From the NCBI RefSeq assembly GCF_932526225.1, contig NC_064043.1:1571501-1635500 (forward strand): a DNA stretch of 64,000 bases, written 5' to 3'. Position numbers and translations under genes: made by a program. A model generated the notes under the pieces. That model made no database searches and was not told the origin of the DNA. It saw only the letters and a program-made list of their open reading frames with translations. This document shows positions 10,701-21,300 of the stretch, piece after piece (position 1 is the first letter of the stretch; each line of letters begins with the position of its first letter). Source of the stretch: Nematostella vectensis. Lineage: Eukaryota; Cnidaria; Anthozoa; Actiniaria; Edwardsiidae.

Positions 10701-13419
10701 TTATCAGTGACCTATACGAATACATAAAGTACCCTACATTGAGCAAGATATAAAGCATTTTGTGCGAGGTGAAATTGAACTTTTTGTGGCCAAAGCAAAT
10801 GATGCTATGAGATTGGCAAAAAAAGTTACTCAAACCACCCCGATTGAAAATCTAGTACCCTTGGAAAGGCACATACATACTGTATATAACAAATGCCTTT
10901 TTGCATTCTTTTGTCATGGAGTTCAGCAATGTTTACATTTTAAAAGGCAGAGAGCGCACAGCTCACAAAATACGATGTCCTACACAAGACAGAAAATATG
11001 ATCACTGTTTGTGGGAAAAAATATGGGTCCTTTAGCATTTCATCTAGGTTTTGAGGATCGCGTATCATTGAAATTATATGTGATCTATACGAATACCTCA
11101 AGGACCCAACTTTGAGCAAGATAGCAAGCATTTAGTCTGAGGTGGAATTCCTGTTACCCACACCAAAATGGTGCTGTGTCTTTGTCACGCCAGTACGATG
11201 AGATTAATTGGTTAGAAAAAATAAGACTGTTCAAAGGGTCTTCATTTTCATTTACGACTAGTCTAAAAAATGCATATTGAATGCTTTATATTGATATTTA
11301 GTCAGAGCACTGAGAGGACAAAGACTAAAAGAAGGATTTAGCGATAACTAAATCTCTACATCCTACACAGCAAAAATATCAAAGCAAATTATATTACTGT
11401 TTGTGCAAAAAAATGTGTGTCCTTTAGCATTCCATCCAGGATTTGGGGGTTATACATTATCTAAATTATATGTAAGCTAAATCGATATCTAAAGGACCCA
11501 TCTTTTAGCGAGATAATCAGCATTTCGTACAACTACTTTGGTAAACTATGATAGCGGCAATGGCACCACTTTGAGTCAAGTAATGCAAAGTAAATGGCCT
11601 CAAAGTTGCAAATCATTTAAATTATCAATAAGTGGCTACCTTAAAATACAAGCAGGATATAGGTTTTATATGTGTATAAGGTTATATTTACATTTAAACC
11701 AGCTACCAAGAGGAAAAGCCTTTTATTTCCACGTGTAATAAAGTTGCAAGGTAAAGACGCCCCATGTAGCCAAAATTGTTTTCTCTCACGCACATTCACG
11801 CAAGCTCTCGCAATTCTTTGTACTTTGTAATCTTTGTTTATCGAGGGTAGCATATTTAACCGAATATACAGTTTTCTAACATATGGCCCTCGGTTAGTAA
11901 GCACTGTCACTGGGGGTGGTCACTGCCAGAGGGTTTATTGCGTCCCCAGTGGTTCTTTTACGTCCCTTCGGTTCAGGTTAATGTAGTGCAGCTTGAAGAG
12001 ACGGGACCTCCGGTTTAGTATCCTTATCCGAGAAGACTGGAAACACGGGAGAATAACTTCAACTCACTTGTGACAAATTCGATTCAAGGCAGGAACCCAG
12101 AAAAATCCCCAGTTTGAGCCAGGATTCGAACCTGGGCCACAGCGGTGAGAGGCCGATGCGCTAACACACTAGGCCACCCATGCTTCTCCTTATATGGTGA
12201 TCATTTTGCGCCAACTCGAGCTTTATCCGTGAGGGGACTGGGCAAGTAGGTGTTTTACAGACTGGTATATTCAAAAGGCTGTGAAAAATCGGGGATTATG
12301 GGAAATCTGGGATTTTTGGTAATAAAGATTTTTCCATCATAGCAGATATTAGATATCGATGGATGAACCGTTTCGGAGGATATTGCTTTTATTTCTTTAG
12401 ATGCACTTTAACTCATCGATGCTCAGGCTAATAGTATGACTTTGATAAACCACTGTAATCTATGTTAGATGATCTTATAAGTTGTTAGCCAATGGCAGCA
12501 AGGAGATATAACCAGGTTTGCTAAACCAGGCAATGGAAATTGATACAAACAAAAATAATCATAATCAGCAACAACATAATCAATATGATTATCAAATAAC
12601 CATGAAATATTCAGCACTTTTCATGTTCTAATTGTCATAACATTTACTTGAGGTCTCTATAAGACAATATTAGAGTTAGGTATAACTCACCTAAATAGAG
12701 GAAGAAGGAAGAGTAAAGAGTTGATTATGGTGAAGACTCGAGTGAACCACAAAGCAGTATCGATCTTTTTCTCTGTGAGATGATTCTGCATAATAATGGC
12801 AACCACAATAATATAAGAAACTAAAAGATGATTAGTATTTTTTCAATTACTTAAAAACACACAATAAATAGAGTAAATTGCTGTTCTTCTAGGAGACACT
12901 GATGAATGAAAACTCGTCAATAAATATAGAACTTTGGTATTAAGTTACAATAGGTTTTCCCTTTCTAATGTAAGTACTTAGGTAAATGAAAACTTAAAAC
13001 GTAAACAAAATAAAATACTACATTTGATTCCTCAAATAAATTCCCCGGAGAGATAAGTATTTCACACAAATACAAAAGAAGAAATAAAACATTGATTGTT
13101 TAAATAAAATAAATCTATTATGACAATCGCTATATAAGCTTAAGTTTTATACAGTTTGCGATGGATTCGCTTGCTTATTCCAGATTTGAATAGCTAATTC
13201 TCGGCTATATTATCAAAGTAGAGCAACCTATCATCGACGTTAAACTCATAGATCATGACCCTCGGTACTGGCCTACTTTGTTAATAATCTGAAAGCTCTC
13301 CTTACCCGTAAAGCGGTCCAGTTTGTCGTAGTCGTCGCCCCTTCGTCTCCGGCGCTATTTGGAGGCACCGTCGGCCCAGTAGTGTCATGTGCTCCTTCTG
13401 TGCTTTCGTGAGGCGGCAT
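4755..13419 (-). CDS. TMEM33: TMEM33 homologue, ER multi-pass membrane protein, nine coding exons
   Basis: Exons (minus strand): 13419-13306, 12785-12691, 7336-7252, 6924-6822, 6514-6447, 6266-6226, 6134-6024, 5483-5400, 4911-4755. All have GT-AG borders, phases match, and the total gives 285 aa. Family hallmarks are KRALISSAATSALRLHQRLP, FLEDSCHYLIFSVMFINSYP, LRFIACTEIMLMPA, YYRFLSLRYSSRRNPYCR and the C-terminal INFISRLAPT. Hydrophobic helices lie at about residues 49-69, 115-150 and 185-205. TMEM33 is an ER/nuclear-envelope protein that binds reticulons and modulates ER shape and stress signalling. The first 38 residues are a longer, Thr/Pro/Gly-rich leader than in vertebrates (human is 247 aa). 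Intron 2 (5.35 kb) carries a 2-kb minisatellite and a SINE. Confidence 0.9.
5036..5110 (+). other. Degenerate tRNA-like stretch
   Basis: Box A-like AGTGGCTCAGCTGAG is followed about 45 bases later by box B-like GGGTGTGAACAC. Stem pairing is poor, so this is at best an old SINE head inside the last TMEM33 intron. Confidence 0.2.
7385..9455. repeat. 32-bp minisatellite in TMEM33 intron 2
   Basis: About 64 head-to-tail copies of a 32-bp unit containing CTTCAATAAGAGGGGTATC followed by ACCAGCCCCCTTC. Spacing of successive CTTCAATAAG strings is exactly 32 (for example 7463 and 7495). Variants alternate (GGTATCACC/GGATACCACC, AGCCCC/GACCCC) and form local blocks, showing stepwise amplification. It starts about 50 bp upstream of the exon 3 acceptor. 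One strand is strongly C-rich. Confidence 0.97.
9527..9733. mobile_element. MITE family A, degenerate copy in TMEM33 intron 2
   Basis: The left end ACACCTATTTCAAGCAAGGTT and the right end (…CTTTATTATAGGTGTTA) are diverged inverted repeats. The interior shares GAGAATCCATGTGTC and a CAGTGGTTCA-like block with copies at 29.1 kb and 56.4 kb. It lies directly after the 32-bp array. Confidence 0.55.
10645..11545. repeat. Three diverged tandem copies of a ~380-bp repeat
   Basis: Copies start near 10647, 11023 and 11411. Each contains TCCTTTAGC…, TAGGTTTTGAGGATC (GGATTTGGGGGT in the third), CTATACGAATACC and GAGCAAGATA…AGCATTT. The third copy is the most diverged. No reading frame is shared, so it looks like non-coding satellite-like sequence in TMEM33 intron 2. 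Confidence 0.7.
11893..12186 (-). mobile_element. tRNA-derived SINE
   Basis: On the minus strand the 5' end resembles a tRNA: box A (GTGGCCTAGTGTGTTAGCGC, about 12176-12157) and box B (GGTTCGAATCC, about 12132-12122). It is followed by a non-tRNA body containing CGGAGGTCCCGTCTC and GGGACGTAAAAGAACC. This is the architecture of a metazoan tRNA-related SINE. The 3' end is approximate. It lies in TMEM33 intron 2 in the same orientation as the gene. Confidence 0.65.
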
Positions 13420-15016
13420 TTTATGAGATTTCACAGTAAGGAATAAATAGAATAATAACCGATTATGCTAGTTTGGATGCTGCAATTATTTGGGCTCAAT
13501 CGTACACGTTATAACCGATTTTTGTGTGTCTGTCTTCAAGATGGCAGTTTACAACATCGCAGGTGATGATGATGAAACCTTCCGCTGACAATGGCCCTGA
13601 CAATGAGGCTCAGCTAGACCCTAGTCTCTCGGAGTTCTAACCTCGAAACAAATAGGAGACTTTCATGGACAAACTACCATAATTAGTAAGCGACTCGGCT
13701 CTTATTTATTTGTTCATGACCCAAAGAAGGCGCATATTCGTGGAGGAGCTAATTTCAAAGTCCGTTTTATCTAGTCTTTTTTTTAACGCTCAAGGAGTAC
13801 AAGGATTAAAATATTCCATAAACGCATAACAAAACGGTCTTTCAATGTTTAAAAAAAAACTGTCCGCTTTGTTGTTTTTTGTTTTCCTTTCTAACGTCTT
13901 CGAGGTCTATTGTGCAACACGCTTAATCGACTCGCTTATTCATATCTTCCCTCTCAGGTGAGGCGCTCGGATTATTGGGGGAGGAATTGGACGGGGAGAA
14001 ATCGTAAAACATTGGGGGCCAGCCACACCCTTACTGGTCATTTCCTTAAAATTTTTGAAAATATTTGGGGGGGGGGGGGGGGGAACGCGTGCCCTCAGTG
14101 ACCTGTCGCGCAAAAAAAAAATAATTGCAAGTCGCACGGTTTTTTTTGCGTGTGACACCCCCTTTGCAACTTGTTTTGCATTTCTCAAAGTCGCACGAAA
14201 AGTAGAACGCTCTTCTACTTTCTGAAACAAATTGCTTCAAGTCGCAGGAAAAACTTCACGTGTGACATGGTGCGTGCGACCTGCAACAATTTCATTGCGA
14301 GACAAGTTTCAGCCGAAAAATCTAAGTGTTACAGCAGGGCCTTTAGCCTAAGATATATTTTCTAGATCTATTCATGAATAGTTATAAAATGAAAATTAAG
14401 TTTCAACATTCAGCCAGTCATAAAGAAATCCTACTTAAATAGAGGGTTTACCCGAGAGAACTGGTGATCGATATCTAAGGGTTTAAGGCCAAATTTTCAG
14501 CGTGATTTTTTTTTACGGCCAAGGAAGGAAAGCGAGTGCTTGTAATGGGGGCGTGGTTGAGGTTACCATTATATTATCATCATTTTTTACGATGGGGGAG
14601 GTACACAAGTTTGACTCTCCGATGTACCTCAACATGAGGATATGGAAAGAGACGTACTTGCAAAAATAGGCAATTTATTTTCAATATATATTATTCAAAA
14701 TATTCTCCAATAAGTTTATCAGCTACAAAAATAGTATATGTTATACAATCAAGGTATAAATTATATACAAAGTATTAAACAACAGAGTTGTTGCGTACAG
14801 GCGTATGCATCCATGTGGTATGTCAAACATACTATGTCACGTAGGTTGTAGCCGCGCACAAAAATCTGCAACAACGTCGAAGAAAGAATAAAAAGCATAG
14901 CTAGCAAATTAAGGAATACTTAAAAATAATATCACTACCTTCCAAAATAGAACGTTTACCCAAAATTATATGATATATCAAATTAATTTATTTCAGTTAA
15001 GGCAAACTAGTTCTCC
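13420..15016. other. Intergenic region between TMEM33 5' end and Dachshund 3' end
   Basis: No convincing exon. A short plus-strand frame at 13541-13588 begins AAGATGGCAG (a YY1/initiator-like start, MAVYNIAGDDDETFR then stop) 120 bp from the divergent TMEM33 start, so a divergent transcript is possible. A G-run sits at 14067-14082. Around 14100-14300 there are repeated GTCGCACG/CGTGTGAC strings of unknown origin. Confidence 0.4.
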
Positions 15017-15330
15017 TTGAACGTTCACGTGCCTTATTGATGTTCATTGGCTTCCCTATTTGAGTTCACGTGCCTTATTGATGTTCATTGCCTCCCCTAT
15101 TTGAGTTCACGTGCCTTATTGATGTTCATTGGCTCCCCTATTTGAGTTCACGTGCCTTATTGATGTTCATTGGCTCCCCTATTTGAGTTCACGTGCCTTA
15201 ATGATGTTTATTGGCTCCCTTATTTGAGTTCACGTGCGTTAATGATGTTCATTAGCTCCCCTATTTGAGTCCACGTGCCTAATTGTTGATTATTGGCTCC
15301 CTGTTGTTAGCCCGCGTGCCTAGTTGATGT
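15017..15330. repeat. 41-bp minisatellite overlapping the Dachshund stop codon and 3' UTR
   Basis: About seven and a half copies of a 41-bp unit (GTTCACGTGCCTTATTGATG then TTCATTGGCTCCCCTATTTGA on the plus strand). The last unit at 15310-15330 contains the final Dachshund codons Met-Asn-Ile-Asn-stop, so the other units are degenerate copies of the gene's terminus carried into the 3' UTR. Confidence 0.9.
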
Positions 15331-18300
15331 TCATCAGCTGTTCTTCCTTGACGTTGTGTTCTTGCTCGATAATAATTTCGTCCCTGGGCGGCTGCGGTTG
15401 GACGGTGGTCGGATTTTCCAAGAAGTTTTGCATGAAGTTCTGAATCTCGCCTCTTGCCTCTGATGACAAATAAGATGTAGTTCAGAGAAAGATAAGTTTA
15501 AAAGTGAGCTTTTGTTTTGCCCCACAACCAGGCGCGCAAAGGATTATGGTGACCGTCCTTCCAAGGAAGCATTGCGCACCAAAAAAACAAACCCTTTGCA
15601 CACCTGCCTCGTCAACCGATTTATTTTCCCCCATTTCAGCGACCGAAAGCGTATGACTTCGGACTTGTACCCAGACTCCTACCTTTAAGCTTGCGCTCCG
15701 CCTCGTCCTTGCCAGCTCTTTCTCGGTCCAACTCTTCGATCAATGATTCTATGAAAAAAAGAAAGGGTATATTAGATATTCATTCTATCAAAAAGTTTGT
15801 AGAATGTGTTAAGCCCCGTGCAAACTGCGCCAGCGCCAACCAGCATTGCTGGCTAATTCTTTTTAGGGTAGGGTAGGGTAGGGTAGGGTAGGGTAGGGTA
15901 GGATAGGGTAGGGTAGGGTAGGGTAGGGTAGGGTAGGGTAGGGTAGGGTAGGGTAGGGTAGGGTAGGGTAGGGTAGGGTAGGGTAGGGTAGGGTAGGGTA
16001 GGGTAGGGTAGGGTAGGGTAGGGTAGGGTAGGGATGGTGGGTGGGTGGGTGGGTAGGCAATGCAGTGGCTTTGACCAAATATTTGGCATGTACCGTTCAA
16101 CTGCTTCATTGCTTCCTGAGAGGTTCCGCTCATTTCCTGCTGAAGCATAACACAGCGCTGCTGCTCCTCTGACAGTATGAATCAGAAACGTGATTAGCAA
16201 TATTATCCATGGCGTAACCATGCTATATTATCCATGGCGTAATCATGCCATATTATCAATGGCGTAATCATACCATATTATCCATGGCGTAACCATGCTA
16301 TATTATCCATGGCGTAATCGTGCTATATTATCCATGGCGTAACCATGCTATATTATCCATGGCGTAATCATGCTATATTATCCATGGCGTAATCATGCTA
16401 TATTATCCATGGCGTAATCATGCCATATTATCCATGGCGTAATCATGCAATATTATCCATGGCGTAATCATGCTATATTATCCATGGCGTAATCATACCA
16501 TATTATCCATGGCGTAATCATGCCATATTATCCATGGCGTAATCATGCCATATTATCCATGGCGTAATTATACCATATTATCAATGGCGTAATCATACCA
16601 TATTATCCATGGCGTAATCATACCATATTATCCATGGCGTAATTATACCATATTATCCATGGCGTAATTATACTATATTATCCATGGCGTAATCATGCCA
16701 TATTATCCATGGCGTAATTATACCATATTATCCATGGCGTAATCATGCTATATTATCCATGGCGTAATCATGCTATATTATCCATGGCGTAATCATGCTA
16801 TATTATCCATGGCGTAATCATACCATATTATCCATGGCGTAACCATGCTATATTATCCATGGCGTAACCATGCTATATTATCCATGGCGTAATCATGCTA
16901 TATTATCCATGGCGTAACCATGCTATATTATCCATGGCGTAATCATACCATATTATCAATGGCGTAATCATGCCATATTATCCATGGCGTAATCATGCAA
17001 TATTATCCATGGCGTAATCATGCTATATTATCCATGGCGTAATCATACCATATTATCCATGGCGTAATCATGCCATATTATCCATGGCGTAATCATGCCA
17101 TATTATCCATGGCGTAATTATACCATATTATCAATGGCGTAATCATACCATATTATCCATGGCGTAATCATACCATATTATCCATGGCGTAATCATGCTA
17201 TATTATCCATGGCGTAATCATACCATATTATCCATGGCGTAATCATGCCATATTATCCATGGCGTAATCATGCCATATTATCCATGGCGTAATTATACCA
17301 TATTATCAATGGCGTAATCATACCATATTATCCATGGCGTAATCATACCATATTATCCATGGCGTAATCATACCATATTATCCATGGCGTCATTATAACA
17401 TATTATCCATTGCGTAATCAAACCATATTATCCATGGTGTGATTATACCATATTATCCAGGGCGTAATCATACCATATTATCCATGGCGTAATCATGCCA
17501 TATTATCCATGGCGTAATTATACCATATTATCAATGGCTTAATCATACCATATTATCCATGGCGTGATCATACCATATTATCCATGGCGTGATCATACCA
17601 TATTATCCATGGCGTCATTATAACATATTATCCATTGCGTAATCAAACCATATTATCCATGGTGTGATTATACCATATTATCCAGGGCGTAATTATACCA
17701 TATTATTCATGGCGTAATCATTACGGTATACCATATTATTCATGGTGTAATTATACCATAAAAACGTCACCTCGATCTCAAAAACACTCACCGACGAACT
17801 TCTCGTTCAACTTTCGTTTTGCTTTCTTCTCACGTTTGAGCTTCTTCTGCAAAAATGCTAGCAAGGAGAAGAGGCAAGTGAGATATTGATTAGGATGACG
17901 ACGATATGCTGCTGATGACGATTCGTGATGATGTTTAATATGATAACGACTACAATAATAATGACTAACCTAACAAAGAAAATAAAAATGCTTATATTTG
18001 TGGTAGTGATGGTGATGATGATGGATGATGACATTATCCATAACGATCATGCCAATGTTAACAATATAGATCATGGCGAGGAATGTGATAGTGGTTATGG
18101 TGTTTGGTTAAGTTGTTGTACAGGTCATAATGATAGTGCTGGCAGGTCATAATGATAGTGCTGGCAGGCCATAATGATAGTGCTGGCAGGTCATAATGAT
18201 AGTGCTGGCAGGCCATAATGATAGTTCTGGCAGGTCATAATGATAGTGCTTGCAGGTCATAATGATAGTTCTGGCAGGTCATAATGATAGTGCTGGCAGG

Positions 18301-21300
18301 TCATAATGATAGTGCTGGCAGGTCATAATGATAGTGCTGGCAGGCCATAATGATAGTGCTGGCAGGTCATAATGATAGTGCTGGCAGGTCATAATGATAG
18401 TGCTGGCAGGCCATAATGATAGTTCTGGCAGGTCATAATGATAGTGCTGGCAGGCCATAATGATAGTGCTGGCAGGTCATAATGATAGTGCTGGCAGTGA
18501 ACCATACTTTTGCCTCGCTGTAATGATGCACAAAGTCGCTCAGACCTCTGAAGAGCTTCTCTCTCCCTCATCAGCTGTCTTCTCAGCTCCTCTACACAGA
18601 CAAAACACACAAAACCGTTTGTAAAATTAGTTATTTGAGTTGACTATCATCTCAAAGAGGTAGCGTTTCGTGACAGATTCACTGAGAGGGGTGCGCAGAC
18701 ATGGGTAATATACCATAAGGTGTAAAATCCGGAGGTGGGGGGGGGGGGGACAGGGGAGGAGAAGGGGGATGCTCACGCTCCAAGTGTCGACCTCGCGTCA
18801 GCTTAAAAGTATATGATTATACCTTTCTCGTTCAGGGCTTGTATATGATTGCATGTCACTCTACCTTTCTCGTTCAGGGCTTGTATATGATTACATGTCA
18901 CTCTACCTTTCTCGCTCAGGGCTTTTATATGATTACATGTCACTCTACCTTTCTCGGTCAGTGCTTGGCGCTGTTGCTGCCGTGCATTCTCCGCAGCCAC
19001 GTTTAGTAGCCCCTGTATGTTCCTCAGTAGAGTCTCGATAGACCCGCCCTCTCGTGCCTCCATCTGCCAATAACACCACGAAAGCAAACCAATCAACTAC
19101 CATAATCAAGTAATCAATGGATATTCCTTATAGTAGTCTCGACTCATCCGCCATAACGCAACCCGGACTCGGATTAGATTGCCTTTACTCTACACACTGT
19201 CTATATTTGTGGAAAAATGCATTACCTCTCGTGACATAATTCGGATTGAAGTATCAGAGCCGGCGTCACTTGTTACTCGCTGTTCTGCATGCTCCATTGT
19301 GCCAGTACTGCTGACATGCTGCACCGACGGCTCGACTATGACTAAGTCACCCCCAGATGAGCATCGCACGGGACTATGGGTAGGCTGTATTACAGGGCTG
19401 CGAGCTCCCTGTGAAGAAAGGGATAGAGCGGGGCTTGGGTTTGGGTGCGGCATATGTCCGCGTATGTTCACCATAGTAGGTAGGTTGGACAGCGATGAAG
19501 GCCTCGCGCTGAATGAGAACGAAAGCGGGTTGCCTGAGGGCGAGCCTCGACTTCCGGTTCCCGTGCCATTCATGACGGGTGATGTTGAATTGCGTGACGT
19601 AAGTGAAGACACGTGCGTATTACCATGGTAACGGGGTGAAGTCACGTGCTGGCTCAATGGCATCTTGAAGGGTGTCACGCTCTCGCCATTGTTATTATTA
19701 TCACGTGTGTCGTCCTTGGAGGCGTGATTTGTGGATTTGACGTCACCAGTCTCCATGGAGATGTGGTCGGATGGTTGACGTTCAGGGTCGACCTTGAAGT
19801 GTTTGAACGGGTAGTTCATCAGCTCAGGGGGAATGTCAGGGTTCTTTTTACGTCTTCCGGGCCCCCTGTGGAAGAAAATCGGGTGGTGACCAAGTTTATA
19901 GTGATGACGTAGGTGATGACGATAGAGTCTGAATAGGGATAACCGACTAGCGACAAACAGCCTAAAATACCGACTAATAACTAATAACTAGAAGTTTCTA
20001 ATAGAAAGTCTAATAGAGGACGGGACGAACATGTTTCAGTACAGGGGTTCTCGAAAAAGACCGCTAATCAGCATGATATCAAAATACAAATCAGCCAACT
20101 GGGAAGCCTGTGGTGTGGACACGAAAAATTGCATCCACTACATAGCCTGAGTATCTGGCGATTTTATTTTTCAAAAGTTTCTCGCTGGCGCGATAGAAAC
20201 ATAGGAGTAGTCCGGTCGCTTAGTGTTTCAATCTATACATAGCGGACAAAAGCACCAAACTTGGCACAAAGATAGCTAAGAGGTTGCTAATTAATATTGA
20301 GACCGGTGCCCACCGGTACCACTTGAGGATTTTGTGTAATAACGGAATAAAAATTAGAAAAAAGAGTCCATCACGGGCTTCCTGTGGTGAAATATAAAAA
20401 ACCTTGCATTTCCAAAACTAAGGCGAAATATCTAATTGTTTTATTCTAGTAGGGGAAATATAACGCTATTTGTTAATATTTCAAGATAAAACTGTCGTCG
20501 GCTGCATTAAAACGCTTTATCTAAGAGAAAAAGTTTTCAAGGCTAGACCCAATTCCCCTCACCATCCAAGATGGCGGCTTATATTGGCATAGTATACGCT
20601 GTAAGTACCTCATAAAATCGCGTATTTTAGGTGAAAAAAGGCCCATACTCTATTTATTAAGGACTTAAAATGTCAATAACCTACCAAATATGAACTTTTG
20701 TCTTGAATGTAAATGTCTTTCCTCCTAAATCTTCGATTATCGCAATTATCGGGTATTTTGACGTTGGCTAAAAAGAGGTAGAGCTGGATTTTATAGGGGG
20801 CGTTGTAAATGTATGTCAACTAGACACCACAGAACAACGAGATGCTTTAGATATGCCTTCTCAATCAAAGTAATTAGTTTGTGAATCTTTTCTTGAGAAT
20901 ATTAAAGGATTTAGATGTTCTGCAAAAGAAACATCTATAGAAACTCTTTGTCGCAAATAGTGCAAAATGGCACAGGAATTATCATAAATTTGCGGTATCA
21001 ATGCTCGAAAGCCTTTAAGAACGAAAAAAGGTGACTAGAAGAGGAACTGCGAAAAAAAAAAAAACAGGATAGCAACCAACCTCCAACGAATCGCCGCAGC
21101 AATAGAGGACGATGTTATAATGATGACCTCTGGGATGGAAAAAGCCGTGGAGCATAAGTAAAGGAAAGGTCTCCAGGAAGCGAGGGAGGATGATAAAAAA
21201 AGTGTACAGCTTTTGTCAGGCTCATAGAATATAATATATTATCAGAATATATAAGTGGAAGCTGTTGAAAATGGTACGTACCTTTTTTGTGATGTCCAAG

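Noticed and set aside
15866-16033. Interstitial telomere
   Set aside because: The unit is GGGTA (5 bp), not the metazoan TTAGGG hexamer, so it is a simple pentanucleotide repeat.
15780-16221. Minus-strand ORFs rich in Thr-Leu-Pro-Tyr-Pro
   Set aside because: Pure translation of the (GGGTA)n block, open in several frames because the unit has no stop.
17846-17857. Alternative Dachshund exon 5 acceptor GCAG|AAGAAG at 17846
   Set aside because: It would shift the frame to an immediate stop. The CTAG|CATTTT acceptor at 17857 keeps phase and gives LQKKLKREKK, matching the family.
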